From assembly GCA_036012905.1 (NCBI GenBank), contig DASCQF010000109.1:80685-144684 (forward strand): a DNA stretch of 64,000 nucleotides, read 5' to 3'. The notes below the pieces were generated by a model, which was not told where the DNA came from, did not search any database, and was given only the letters and a program-made list of their open reading frames with translations. The position numbers were made by a program, and so were the translations under genes. Position 1 is the stretch's first letter; the number at the start of each line of letters is the position of its first letter. This DNA comes from NP936 sp002726085. GTDB taxonomy: Bacteria; Acidobacteriota; Vicinamibacteria; Vicinamibacterales; UBA8438. Shown in pieces: positions 1-9,323 of the stretch.

Positions 1-281
1 TGGTCGCCGTCGAGGTCTGGCACGACGATGACGAACTTGAGTGTGGCGCCGGCGATGGTGCCATCTACCGACAGCACTTCGTTGTCGCCGAGGTCGATCT
101 CGCCACCAAGCTTGTCTCCGTCCTGCTCGAACGTGGCCTGCCACGTCGTGATACCTGTCTGGGTGCTCAACTTCATCTCCCAAGCGCCCGCCACCCCGCT
201 CTGAGTCTGAGCACGACTAGAGGACAGCGCGACCAGCGCGGTGAACATGACCAACGGTGCGATGACTAGACGCTTCCCCAT
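1..281 (-). CDS. Exported protein of unknown function, N-terminal part
   Basis: The reading frame opens with ATG at 281 and runs off the left edge, giving about 93 residues. The N-terminus reads MGKRLVIAPLVMFTALVALSS and is a typical Sec signal peptide with cleavage likely after SRA. The mature part (VAGAWEMKLSTQTG...FEQDGDKLGGEI) looks like the start of a small beta-sandwich domain seen in periplasmic proteins that compare a treatment with a background value, but the family cannot be fixed from this fragment. AGGAG at 296-300 is a plausible ribosome binding site, though about 14 nt from the start. It diverges from mmsA. Confidence 0.7.
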   Translation of the reverse strand, partial: MGKRLVIAPLVMFTALVALSSSRAQTQSGVAGAWEMKLSTQTGITTWQATFEQDGDKLGGEIDLGDNEVLSVDGTIAGATLKFVIVVPDLDGD

Positions 282-688
282 CGATACTATTCCGTCTCCT
301 GCAAGACCTTCGTGTGCCACGTGACGCCGAACCACGACCGCCTTCTTGCCGCCGGTCCGCACTCGAGTGTCGTGAATTGCGCGACAGGACCAGAACGGAT
401 GCGCCAGGCCGGCAGAGAGGTCATTGTATGGCGCTGGCTGCAAGCAGGTCAAGGTCGCAAGCCACGCCTGTTCAACACATTAGCTGCAATCGTGAGTGCC
501 CGTACATGCCGAGATTCCGACGTTCCACGGGACCGTCTGAGAGGAGGCACCATCGACCCGCCGAGGTTGTCCGGCGACCAGGGTACGGGCTGCCTGACCA
601 GAGCCTCACGCTTGACGCGGAGCGACATCCGTACGATCCTACGACCCGCCCGGCCGGGCGCCTCGTCGCTGGCCGCGCCGAGATCGGC
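282..688. other. Divergent intergenic region without a convincing gene
   Basis: This 407-bp stretch separates the left-edge gene from mmsA. Open frames cross it on both strands, but none has a start, ribosome site or protein-like composition worth calling; the mmsA frame stays open upstream only because of high GC. A short dyad TGTCG-N9-CGACA lies at 368-386. No clear sigma-70 promoter is visible. Confidence 0.5.
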
Positions 689-2200
689 ATGACGAGTACC
701 CAAAGCACCGCATCGACCGTTTCCTTCTGGATCAACGGAGAGCACGCGCCAGCGGCCGGGTCGCGCCACGGCACGGTGACCAATCCGGCGACGGGCGCGG
801 TGATCCGTACGGTGCCATTCGCCGACGACACAGATGTCGATGCGGCAGTCGAGAGCGCCCGCGCGGCCTTCCCGGCGTGGCGCGCCACGACGCCGTTGCG
901 ACGCGCCCGTATCCTCATGCGTTTTCGGGACCTCCTCGAACGGCGCACGGACGACGTGGCTGCCGCGATTACCGAGGAACACGGCAAGACGCTGCCCGAT
1001 GCCACCGGCTCGGTGCAGCGCGGGCTCGAGGTGGTCGAGTTCGCCACCGGCATCCCGCATCTGCTGAAGGGCGAGCATGCCGAGGACGTCGGCACCGCGA
1101 TCGATTCGCACACGCTGAGGCAACCGCTCGGCGTCTGCGCCGGCATCACGCCGTTCAACTTCCCGATCATGTGCCCGATGTGGATGATTCCGGTCGCGCT
1201 GGCGTGCGGCAACACGTTCGTATTGAAACCATCCGAGAAGGACCCGTCGGCGAGCATGCTGGCGGCTCGGCTCCTCTCGGAGGCCGGCCTACCGGACGGC
1301 GTGCTCAATGTCGTGCACGGTGACAAGCAGGCAGTCGACGCACTACTGAGGCACCCCGACATCGCCGCCGTCTCCTTCGTCGGGTCGACCCCGGTCGCCC
1401 GACACATCTACGAGACCGCGAGCGCCAATGGCAAACGGGTACAAGCGCTGGGTGGCGCGAAGAACCATGCGGTGGTCCTGCCGGATGCCGATCTCGACGC
1501 AGCCGCCGACGCGCTGATCGGCGCCGCGTTCGGTTCGGCCGGTGAGCGCTGTATGGCGATCTCCGCCGTCGTGGCCGTCGGAAGCGCCGGCGACGCCATC
1601 GTGTCTCGCCTGCGGGAGCGGGCGACCGCGTTGCGGGTCGGCCCGGGCGACCGCGACGGCGTCGAGATGGGACCGCTCATCACGCAGGCGCATCTCGAGC
1701 GGGTCCGCGGCTATGTGGACGCCGGCGAGCGGGAGGGCGCCGACCTCGTGGTGGACGGACGCGGGCTGACGGTCGCCGGGTGTGAGACCGGTCACTTCCT
1801 GGGCCCGACGCTGTTCGACCGCGTGACGCGCGACATGTCGATCTATCGCGACGAGATCTTCGGGCCGGTGCTGGTCGTCGTACGAGCGGAAAGCGACGGG
1901 GAGGCGATCGAGATCGTCAACCAGAACCCGTATGGCAACGGCACGGCGGTGTTCACCGAGTCGGGCGCCTCGGCCCGCCGATTCACCAACGAAATTCAGG
2001 TGGGGATGGTGGGCGTGAATGTCCCGATTCCTGTGCCGATGGCATTCTTCTCGTTCGGCGGCTGGAAGAGCTCGCTGTTCGGCGACCTCCACGTGCATGG
2101 TCCTGACGGTGTCAGGTTCTACACGCGCACAAAGGTGGTCACCACGCGGTGGCCACGACAGCGCGACGCGGTGAGCCTGAACATGCCAACGATGACGTAG
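689..2200 (+). CDS. mmsA: Methylmalonate-semialdehyde dehydrogenase (CoA-acylating)
   Basis: The product is 503 residues, the usual length for the family. It oxidises methylmalonate or malonate semialdehyde to propionyl-CoA or acetyl-CoA with NAD and CoA, in valine or inositol catabolism. The catalytic cysteine is C288 in GERCMA, the context typical of this CoA-dependent branch of the aldehyde dehydrogenase superfamily. EIFGPVL and the C-terminal PMAFFSFGGWKSSLFGD block are further family marks. The ATG at 689 was chosen because homology-like sequence (SFWINGEHAPA) begins just after it; the frame is open upstream to 314 but codes for nothing recognisable. A short-chain fatty-acid transporter follows, which fits use of propionate or acetate-related acids. 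Confidence 0.93.
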   Translation: MTSTQSTASTVSFWINGEHAPAAGSRHGTVTNPATGAVIRTVPFADDTDVDAAVESARAAFPAWRATTPLRRARILMRFRDLLERRTDDVAAAITEEHGKTLPDATGSVQRGLEVVEFATGIPHLLKGEHAEDVGTAIDSHTLRQPLGVCAGITPFNFPIMCPMWMIPVALACGNTFVLKPSEKDPSASMLAARLLSEAGLPDGVLNVVHGDKQAVDALLRHPDIAAVSFVGSTPVARHIYETASANGKRVQALGGAKNHAVVLPDADLDAAADALIGAAFGSAGERCMAISAVVAVGSAGDAIVSRLRERATALRVGPGDRDGVEMGPLITQAHLERVRGYVDAGEREGADLVVDGRGLTVAGCETGHFLGPTLFDRVTRDMSIYRDEIFGPVLVVVRAESDGEAIEIVNQNPYGNGTAVFTESGASARRFTNEIQVGMVGVNVPIPVPMAFFSFGGWKSSLFGDLHVHGPDGVRFYTRTKVVTTRWPRQRDAVSLNMPTMT

Positions 2201-2284
2201 GGACCGTGTTCTGAACACTCATCCCTTCACCACGGTGTCCCTGTGGCGACGACCGCCTCGGGACCGGGAGGCCGGATCTCAGAC

Positions 2285-3718
2285 ATGTCTGCAACGCTGA
2301 TTCGCTCGATCGGCAACCTCGGAGAGAGCCTGTCGCGCTTCACGCAGCGATGGATACCAGACTCCTGGGTCGTCTGCATGACCCTGACCGTGCTGGCGAT
2401 GCTGCTGGCGATCTTCGGCGCCGGCGCCGGGCTCGAGGAGACGGCGCTCGCCTGGGGCGGCGGCATGTGGGCGCTGCTCGAGCTGGCGATGCAGTTCACG
2501 ATCGCCATGATCGCCGCGCATGCGTGCGTGTCGTCGCGGCCGGCATTCCGGTTTCTCGACTGGCTCGCGAGCCGTCCGGACGCCGACCGGCCGGTGCAGG
2601 CTGTGGTTCTGCTGGGCGCGTTCTCGATCGTTGTCGCCTATTTCAACTGGGCGGCGAGCGTGGTCGCCTCGGCACTGTTCGTCCCGTTCATCGCGCGGCG
2701 GAACCCGAAGGCGGACATCCGGGTGATGATCGCCGCTGGGTATCTCGGTCTGGGTACCGTCTGGCATGGCGGGATCTCCGGCTCGGCACCGCTGATCCTG
2801 GCCACGCCTGGCAATCCGATCACGACGCCGCCGCCCGGGACCGAGCCGCTCATCGACGGCCTCCTCCCGATTACCGAGACGCTGTTCAACGTGTTCAACC
2901 TGACCTACCTGCTGGTCGTGTCGCTCGTCGCGCTCGGGATGGTGGCCCTCCTGCACCCGCGCCAGAATCCGCGCACCCTGACCGAGGACCAGCTGCAACG
3001 GATCATGCCGGTGATGCCCGAGGAGGCGGAGCGGACCACGCCGGCCGCCCGCATCGAGGCGTTTCGCGGATGGATCTTCCTGGCGGTGATCCTGATCGGC
3101 TATCCGCTCGGCCGCTCGTTCACGACCGAGGTGCTGTCGGGACCGCAGCCGTTCTTCACATCGTTCGAGACGTGGTTCGGCGCCAACTGGACAATCAACG
3201 CCTACAACGCGGTGTTTCTGATCGGCGCCCTGCTGCTGCAGGGACGACCGTCGAACCTGGTCCGGGCCTTCGGCAACGGCGCCCCCACGGCGTCGGGGGT
3301 CATCCTCCAGTTCCCCTTCTACGCTGGAATCTTCGGGGTGATCAACAGCACCGGCCTCGGCGACTGGCTGGGTGAGCTGTTCGTGCAGGTCGCCACCACC
3401 GACACCTATCCCCTGATCGTGTACATCTACTCGGGGATCGTGAACGTGTTCGTGCCGTCCGGCGGGTCGAAGTGGCTGATCGAGGCTCCCTACCTGCTAC
3501 CGGCCGCCAGAGAACTGGCGGTGTCGCCGACGACCACCCTGCTCGCGTACTGCTACGGCGATTCGACCAGCAACCTGATCCAGCCGTTCTGGGCGATCCC
3601 GATCCTGACGGTCACGCGAATGAAATTCGGCGACGTGCTCGGCTACAGCGGCCTCATCGCAGTGGTGCTGTTCATCGTCACGGGGATCGCGATGCTGGTC
3701 ATCCCACCCATGTTGTAG
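2285..3718 (+). CDS. atoE: Short-chain fatty acid transporter, AtoE family
   Basis: A very hydrophobic inner-membrane protein of 477 residues with roughly ten to twelve membrane segments, typical of the AtoE / TIGR00366 family that moves short-chain fatty acids. Conserved-looking stretches include FNWAASVV, GTVWHGGISGSAPL and the late VPSGGSKWLIEAPYLLPAA. The ATG at 2285 has GGGAGG at 2266-2271 upstream; a GTG at 2243 would add 14 residues but has no ribosome site. It lies 84 bp after mmsA on the same strand and probably shares its transcript, suggesting uptake and breakdown of short acids. Substrate is inferred from family only. Confidence 0.88.
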   Translation: MSATLIRSIGNLGESLSRFTQRWIPDSWVVCMTLTVLAMLLAIFGAGAGLEETALAWGGGMWALLELAMQFTIAMIAAHACVSSRPAFRFLDWLASRPDADRPVQAVVLLGAFSIVVAYFNWAASVVASALFVPFIARRNPKADIRVMIAAGYLGLGTVWHGGISGSAPLILATPGNPITTPPPGTEPLIDGLLPITETLFNVFNLTYLLVVSLVALGMVALLHPRQNPRTLTEDQLQRIMPVMPEEAERTTPAARIEAFRGWIFLAVILIGYPLGRSFTTEVLSGPQPFFTSFETWFGANWTINAYNAVFLIGALLLQGRPSNLVRAFGNGAPTASGVILQFPFYAGIFGVINSTGLGDWLGELFVQVATTDTYPLIVYIYSGIVNVFVPSGGSKWLIEAPYLLPAARELAVSPTTTLLAYCYGDSTSNLIQPFWAIPILTVTRMKFGDVLGYSGLIAVVLFIVTGIAMLVIPPML

Positions 3719-4014
3719 ACCCGGAGCGCGCACCGGCATGCCCCTCTCCACGCACGACGGTGCCATTGCGGCCCGTGAGCCAGGTTGCTCGCCCGCCTGG
3801 TCGGACGCCTTGGCGCGGGCCACATTCGGCCTTTGGTAGCACGAAACAGGCTAACAGCGATGACCACAGTGAACTAGATAACCATTATGTCCCATGAAGA
3901 TCTTCACTGACTCATGTGTCTCCACCCGAGGCCGATTACCCATCTGCATGACATAATTTGCCGCTGCGCGGCACGTCAGTAGAGCCAGGGGAAGGTCATC
4001 GTCGAGGAGGCACC

Positions 4015-4434
4015 ATGGCAGGCCCGGTCGGGGCTTCATCCCTTTCCACATCTCGGATTCCGTCCATCGGAGGCACCGTGCTGCTGGTCGACGACGAGCC
4101 CTGGGTGCGACTGCTGATCCGGCGGATGTTGACGTATCTCGGCTTCTCGTTGCTCGAGGCCTCGACCCTCGCTCAGGCCATGGGTCTGGCCGATCAACAC
4201 GGCGACACCATCGATCTCCTGCTGACCGATGTCGTGCTGGCCGACCGGAGCGGCTTTGAGCTCGCGCATCGCCTGCTGCGCCGGCAACCGAATCTGAAGG
4301 TGCTCTATGTCACCGGCCATGCCGAGGAATCGGCGGCCGTGCGGGACGGGCTACGGGGTGCGCCCTATCTCAGCAAACCGTTTCGTTCAGACGAGCTCGA
4401 GGCCAGTCTGCGCCAGGTGCTGTCTCCGTCCTGA
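4015..4434 (+). CDS. Single-domain response regulator
   Basis: A 139-residue stand-alone receiver domain. The acidic pocket is in LLVDDEP, the phospho-acceptor aspartate in LLLTDVVLADRSG, a switch threonine in VLYVTGHAEES, and the conserved lysine in LSKPF. There is no output domain, so it must act through a partner, as in phosphorelays or CheY-like control. The start at 4015 has a perfect AGGAGG at 4005-4010. No kinase is adjacent; the nearest is the hybrid kinase at 10823-12754, which already has its own receiver. The 296-bp upstream gap contains an AT-richer patch around 3840-3960, a likely promoter zone, but no clear hexamers. Confidence 0.92.
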   Translation: MAGPVGASSLSTSRIPSIGGTVLLVDDEPWVRLLIRRMLTYLGFSLLEASTLAQAMGLADQHGDTIDLLLTDVVLADRSGFELAHRLLRRQPNLKVLYVTGHAEESAAVRDGLRGAPYLSKPFRSDELEASLRQVLSPS

Positions 4435-4465
4435 CCCGGCAGCGCATCAAATTCGCCTCCGTCGC

Positions 4466-6364
4466 TCAGTTCCCCCGACGGTCCAGGATCTCTTCAATCT
4501 GGTCCATGACCCTGTCCATCCGGGCGATGAGCGCGTCGTAGGGCGCATCGGTGGCCAGGTCGATGCCATATTCCCGCAACAGCTCGTAGGCATAGCGGGA
4601 GCCGCCGGCCGAGAGCACCGCCAGATAGTCGTCCCGCGCCTGCTCATCGCCGGTCAGGAACCGCTCGGCGAACATCGTCCCACCGGCGATGGACGTCGCA
4701 TATTGGAACACGTAGAAGTTGCGGTAGAAATGCGGGATGAACGCCCATTCGACCGCATAGGCCGGGTCGATAGTCATCACACCGGTGTCGGCGCCGTGAT
4801 ACTGCCTGAGTAGCGCCTCGTAGACCCCGGTCATCTTCTTGCCCGACAGCGCCTCGCCCGCCTCGACCAGCTCGTGAATCTTGAGCTCGAACTCGGCGAA
4901 CATCACCTGCCGGAAGAAAGTGCCGCGCGCCGCCTCGAGCGCGGTGCCGAGGTAGAACAGACGCTCGTCGTCCGAGATGTCCTGTCCGAGCATGTATTCC
5001 TGCAGCAGGACTTCGTTGGTCGTCGAGGCAATCTCGGCGGTGAAGGTAGCGTAGCCGGCGGTCTCGTACGGATTCTGCTCTTTGGCCAGCATCGTGTGTA
5101 TTGCGTGCCCCCACTCGTGCGTAAACGTGGACACGTCGTTGAATTGACCGTTGTGGTTCAGCAGGAGATACGGGTGCACGTCGTAGACGTCGCCGTACAT
5201 GTAAGCACCCGGCGCCTTGCCCATCTGCGGGTAGACATGCATCCAGGCCCCGCCAAACCCTTCCTCGAGCAGCGCCAGGTAGTGATTGCCAAGCGGTGCC
5301 GCCGAGGAGAGCGTCAGCGTTTTCGACTCGTCGATATCGAACGTGCGCTCGGAGGCGACCAGATTGGGGTAGATGTCGTAGTAGTGCAAGTCGTCGAGCC
5401 CGAGCATCCGCCGCCTGAGCCGGAAATAGCGATGCAGGGTGGGCAGGTGGCGATGCGCCGCCTCGATCAACGTGTGATACACGGCGGTCGGAATGTTCGG
5501 ACCGGAGAGCGCCGCATCGAGCGCGTTCTCATATCGCCTGGCTTTCGCCTGAAACACGTGCGTTTTCACGTGGGTGTCGAGCGTCTGGCCCAGGGAGGTC
5601 TCGTAGGCCTTCCAGGCCCCCCAGAACCGGTCGAACACCAGTTTACGATCGTCCCGGTGCTGCGACGCCCGATGGAGCGAGTAGGCGGCCTGGTCCAGCC
5701 GGACCTCTTCGTCGGTCGACAGCGTAACGGTCGGAAACGGCATGTCGGAGCTGGTCAGCATCGCGTAGATCCGCTCGGGCCCCTGCACGACCGGTCCGGT
5801 TGCCGCAATCACCTGTTCCGCCTCGTCCGACAAGGTGTGCGGCTCCTGCCGCAGCGTGTTGCGAATGTTGAACGCATGCTTGGCGAGACCAGGCTCCTCG
5901 GCGAGATACCGCTCGACCGTCTCCGAGCCGACCCGCAACAGCTCTGGCGACACGAAGGCGACCGTTTCGTTGAGCTCCGACAGCAGGGCGGCCGCCAGGC
6001 CGCGGCGTTCCTGCGCCTCGGCCACCCGGCGGTCTTCGTCCGCTTTCAGAAACGCGAACACGTAGAGACGCGCGAGCTCTTTCTCCGTACCGGTGATCGC
6101 ATCGAACGCCTCCCGCAGCATGGCGGCGCTCTCACCCAGACGGCCGCGGTAAATGGCGAGGCGGGCGACTCGCTCCTCGAGCTGTGTCTTCGACCTGTTC
6201 CAGGCCTCGTAGCTCGGATAGATCTCGTCGAGATCCCACTCGACCTGCTCCGGCTGGGACCGGTCGGCATCCTGCGCTGTGGCGATGGTCGTGGTTGTCA
6301 TCATCATCACGATCAGACCGCCAACGGCGGCGGCCGGTGCAAACCAGGTGTCACGCGACATCAT
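4466..6364 (-). CDS. pepF: Oligoendopeptidase F, exported form (M3 family)
   Basis: A zinc metallopeptidase of 632 residues that cleaves oligopeptides. The zinc site HEWGH is at residues 416-420, and the downstream TAEIASTTNE supplies the third ligand, a glutamate. Unlike the usual cytoplasmic PepF, this one starts with a hydrophobic leader (FAPAAAVGGLIVMMM) followed by TATAQD, so it is predicted to be exported to the periplasm. Its ATG at 6364 lies inside the last codons of acnA with a 14-nt overlap, which suggests co-transcription and coupled translation. That overlap exists because the acnA tail is extended by repeat-like DNA. A second Met at 6361 is an equal start. Confidence 0.92.
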   Translation of the reverse strand: MMSRDTWFAPAAAVGGLIVMMMTTTTIATAQDADRSQPEQVEWDLDEIYPSYEAWNRSKTQLEERVARLAIYRGRLGESAAMLREAFDAITGTEKELARLYVFAFLKADEDRRVAEAQERRGLAAALLSELNETVAFVSPELLRVGSETVERYLAEEPGLAKHAFNIRNTLRQEPHTLSDEAEQVIAATGPVVQGPERIYAMLTSSDMPFPTVTLSTDEEVRLDQAAYSLHRASQHRDDRKLVFDRFWGAWKAYETSLGQTLDTHVKTHVFQAKARRYENALDAALSGPNIPTAVYHTLIEAAHRHLPTLHRYFRLRRRMLGLDDLHYYDIYPNLVASERTFDIDESKTLTLSSAAPLGNHYLALLEEGFGGAWMHVYPQMGKAPGAYMYGDVYDVHPYLLLNHNGQFNDVSTFTHEWGHAIHTMLAKEQNPYETAGYATFTAEIASTTNEVLLQEYMLGQDISDDERLFYLGTALEAARGTFFRQVMFAEFELKIHELVEAGEALSGKKMTGVYEALLRQYHGADTGVMTIDPAYAVEWAFIPHFYRNFYVFQYATSIAGGTMFAERFLTGDEQARDDYLAVLSAGGSRYAYELLREYGIDLATDAPYDALIARMDRVMDQIEEILDRRGN

Positions 6365-9125
6365 CGGTCGCTCCCCCTGCAGGCCGGTCGTTGAAGGAAG
6401 ACGGCGAAGCCCTCAGCTTCCTCCTGTCTCCGGCCTCCTGTCCGCTCTCGCTCTTCACGAGCTGCCTGAGCACGTACTGGAGAATGCCACCGTGGCGGTA
6501 GTAATGCAGCTCCTCCGGGGTGTCAATCCGAACCGTCGCTGTGAAATCGCGTGCGGTACCGTCCGGCGCGACCGCACGCACAGCCACCGCGCCGCGTGGC
6601 GCGAGACCGTCGGCGATGCCGGTCACGTCGAACGCTTCGCGACCGGTCAACCCGAGCGCGGTCACGCTGTCGCCAGGTCTGAACTGCAACGGCAACACCC
6701 CCATGAACACCAGATTGCTCCGGTGGATCCGCTCGAAGCTCTCCGCGATGACAGCGCGGACGCCAAGCAGCATCGTCCCCTTGGCCGCCCAGTCGCGGGA
6801 CGACCCGGAACCGTACTCTTTGCCGGCCAGGACAAGCAGCCCGACTCGCGCCACCCGGTACCGCATGGCGGCGTCGTAAATGCTCATTTCCTCGTCGTCC
6901 GGCTGGTACCGCGTCCAGCCACCCTCGGTCCCCGGCGCAAGCTGATTCCTGAGGCGGATATTGGCGAAGGTGCCCCGCATCATCACCTCGTGGTTCCCGC
7001 GCCGGCTCCCGAACGAATTGAAGTTCTGTGGATCGACTCCGCGAGAGATCAGATACGTCCCGGCCGGGCCATCGCCGGGGATGGCGCCGGCCGGCGAAAT
7101 GTGGTCCGTCGTCACGCTGTCGCCAAGCAGGGCCAAGACGCGCGCGCCGATGACGTCCGTCGGCGGCGCCGGCTCCGGCGACAGGCTCTCGAAGAACGGC
7201 GGGTGGCGTACGTAGGTGGAGTCGCCGTCCCACGCGAAGCGTTGACCCGTTGGCGCCGCCAACCCGCGCCAGCGCTCATCCCCCTCGAACACTCCGGCAT
7301 ACTTCGAGGTGAACTGCTCCGTGCGCACCGCCGCCGCCATGGCGGATTGAACCTCATTGGCCGACGGCCAGATGTCGCGCAGAAACACGTCGATGCCGTC
7401 CGTGTCCTGCCCGAGCGGCTCGGTCGTCAGGTCGACGGTCATCCGCCCCGCCAGGGCATAGGCGACCACGAGCGGTGGCGAGGCCAGGTAGTTGGCGCGC
7501 ACTTGGGGCTGCACACGGCCTTCGAAGTTGCGGTTCCCGCTGAGCACCGACGCGACCACCAGGTCGCGCGCCTTCACCTCGGCGGAGATGTCGTCTGGCA
7601 ACGGCCCGCTGTTACCGATGCAGGTGGTGCATCCGTAGCCGACCAGCCCGAACCCGAGCTCGGCGAGCGGCGTCATCAACCCGGCCGCCTCGAGATATTC
7701 GGTAACGACCAGCGACCCGGGTGCCAGACTCGTCTTCACCCAGGGCTTCGGCTTCAGCCCGCGTGCGGCCGCTTTCTGCGCGAGCAATCCAGCGGCGATC
7801 ATCACGCTCGGATTCGAGGTGTTGGTGCAGCTCGTGATTGCGGCGATGACGACCGCACCGTGGTCCACACCGGCGCCGTTACCGTGGGGCGCAGCCACCG
7901 GCTGCGTCCCGCGGCTCGCCAGCTGGTCCGTCAGTGTCCCGGCGAACGCGGTCTTGGCCTGCCCGAGCGGCACCCGATCCTGCGGACGCTTCGGACCGGC
8001 GATGCTCGGCTCGACCTCGCCAAGCTCGAGCTCGGCGACCTCTGCATAGACGGAACCCTCGACGCCGGCGCCAAACATCCCCTGCGCCCGGGCATAGGCA
8101 TCGACCAGTGCGACCCGGTGGGCGTCCCGCCCAGTCAGGGTCAGATAGTCGATGGTCATCTGATCGATCGGACAGATCGCGACCGTGGACCCATACTCGG
8201 GTGACATGTTGCCAAGCGTCGCCCGGTCCGCCAGCGTCAGCGAGGCCAGACCGGGCCCGAAGAACTCCACGAACTTTCCGACGACCCCCTGCTGCCTGAG
8301 CAGCTCGGTGATGGTCAACACCAGGTCGGTCGTGGTCGTACCTTCCGGCAACCGGCCAATCAGCTTGAACCCCACGACCTCGGGGATGAGCATCGAGATC
8401 GGCTGGCCAAGCATCGCCGCCTCCGCTTCGATACCGCCAACGCCCCAACCCACGACCCCCAGGCCATTGACCATCGTCGTGTGCGAGTCGGTGCCGACGA
8501 GCGTGTCGGGGTACGCCATGGCGCCCTCGCCCGTCCCGTCGGTGCAGACGACCCGCGCCAAGTACTCGAGGTTCACCTGGTGCACGATGCCGGTGTCGGG
8601 CGGCACCACACGGAAGTTGTCGAAGGCCTGCTGTCCCCACTTCAAGAACGCGTACCGTTCCTTGTTACGCGAGAACTCGAGCTGCGCGTTGAGATCGAAG
8701 GCGTTCGCCTCGCGAAAGTGATCAACCTGCACCGAGTGGTCGATCACGAGCTCCGCCGGCTGCAACGGGTTGATCCGCTCCGGGTCCCCTCCAAGTCGGA
8801 CGACGCCGTCGCGCATAGCCGCCAGATCCACCACCGCCGGCACGCCCGTAAAGTCCTGCAGCAGGACCCGCGATGGCATGAAGGCGATCTCCTTCGTGCC
8901 ACCCGTCGCGGGGTTCCAGCTGGCCAGCGCCTGGACATCGTCGGCCGTCACACCGTGCCCATCTTCGCGACGGAGGAGGTTCTCCAATAGGATTTTCAGC
9001 GAGTACGGCAAGCGCGCCACTCCGGGGAAACCGGCGCGCTCGAGCGTCTCCAGGCTGTGAAACGTGACGGTGGTGTCGCCGACCGACAAGGTAGTGCGTG
9101 TGCCAAATGTGTTGTTGGTGCTCAT
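6351..9125 (-). CDS. acnA: Aconitate hydratase A
   Basis: A 924-residue TCA-cycle enzyme converting citrate to isocitrate. The three 4Fe-4S cysteines are C433 (in SCTNTSNP), C499 and C502 (in GYGCTTCIGNSG), at nearly the same positions as in the E. coli AcnA/IRP family. The swivel domain with ARVLALLGDSVTTDHISPAG and GSGSSRDWAAKG is complete. The family normally ends close to the RHGGILQYVLRQLV motif; here about 34 extra residues follow, encoded by 6354-6455, including a copy of the dispersed heptamer element. pepF starts within the last codons. Expression is probably driven from the 9126-9323 region, which on this strand contains ten AGGAGGC units. Confidence 0.96.
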   Translation of the reverse strand: MSTNNTFGTRTTLSVGDTTVTFHSLETLERAGFPGVARLPYSLKILLENLLRREDGHGVTADDVQALASWNPATGGTKEIAFMPSRVLLQDFTGVPAVVDLAAMRDGVVRLGGDPERINPLQPAELVIDHSVQVDHFREANAFDLNAQLEFSRNKERYAFLKWGQQAFDNFRVVPPDTGIVHQVNLEYLARVVCTDGTGEGAMAYPDTLVGTDSHTTMVNGLGVVGWGVGGIEAEAAMLGQPISMLIPEVVGFKLIGRLPEGTTTTDLVLTITELLRQQGVVGKFVEFFGPGLASLTLADRATLGNMSPEYGSTVAICPIDQMTIDYLTLTGRDAHRVALVDAYARAQGMFGAGVEGSVYAEVAELELGEVEPSIAGPKRPQDRVPLGQAKTAFAGTLTDQLASRGTQPVAAPHGNGAGVDHGAVVIAAITSCTNTSNPSVMIAAGLLAQKAAARGLKPKPWVKTSLAPGSLVVTEYLEAAGLMTPLAELGFGLVGYGCTTCIGNSGPLPDDISAEVKARDLVVASVLSGNRNFEGRVQPQVRANYLASPPLVVAYALAGRMTVDLTTEPLGQDTDGIDVFLRDIWPSANEVQSAMAAAVRTEQFTSKYAGVFEGDERWRGLAAPTGQRFAWDGDSTYVRHPPFFESLSPEPAPPTDVIGARVLALLGDSVTTDHISPAGAIPGDGPAGTYLISRGVDPQNFNSFGSRRGNHEVMMRGTFANIRLRNQLAPGTEGGWTRYQPDDEEMSIYDAAMRYRVARVGLLVLAGKEYGSGSSRDWAAKGTMLLGVRAVIAESFERIHRSNLVFMGVLPLQFRPGDSVTALGLTGREAFDVTGIADGLAPRGAVAVRAVAPDGTARDFTATVRIDTPEELHYYRHGGILQYVLRQLVKSESGQEAGDRRKLRASPSSFNDRPAGGATDDVA
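6401..6441 (+). repeat. Dispersed hairpin-heptamer element, copy inside acnA 3' end
   Basis: Reads ACGGCGAAGCC-CTCA-GCTTC, a small hairpin, followed by three heptamers (CTCCTGT, CTCCGGC, CTCCTGT). The head and its distance to the heptamers match the copy at 50321-50375. On the coding strand it gives the QEAGDRRKL part of the AcnA tail. Confidence 0.75.
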
Positions 9126-9233
9126 CTATCTAGTTATCAGGGATTCGAATATCGATGTAGTCGAGCGATGACGGACCTGGAGCCGGCCGGACGAACTCTT
9201 GATTGTCCTTCACCGCTGCGCGGTCACGCAACC

Positions 9234-9303
9234 TGCCTCCTGCCTCCTGCCTCCTGCCTCCTGCCTCCTGCCTCCTGCCTCCTGCCTCCTGCCTCCTGCC
9301 TCC
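9234..9303. repeat. Perfect 10-copy TGCCTCC tandem array
   Basis: Ten identical 7-bp units with no mismatch lie between the divergent genes acnA (start 9125) and nfo (start 9324). The array ends 20 bp before the nfo start codon. On the minus strand every unit reads as part of AGGAGGC, so any acnA leader that starts beyond it would carry ten Shine-Dalgarno-like sites. The perfect identity points to recent slippage expansion. Confidence 0.97.
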
Positions 9304-9323
9304 TGAGAGGATACGATCCCCCC

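Noticed and set aside
314..688. In-frame upstream extension of mmsA
   Set aside because: The extra 125 residues are Arg/Pro-rich without family likeness; the open frame follows from high GC.
3851..4051. 66-residue minus-strand ORF before the response regulator
   Set aside because: No ribosome site or protein-like composition, and it covers the promoter region of the regulator.
4874..6394. 506-residue plus-strand ORF antisense to pepF
   Set aside because: It is the shadow of pepF, with Arg/His/Val-rich composition typical of antisense frames.
9234..9303. CRISPR array
   Set aside because: Units are 7 bp with no spacers; this is a simple tandem repeat.
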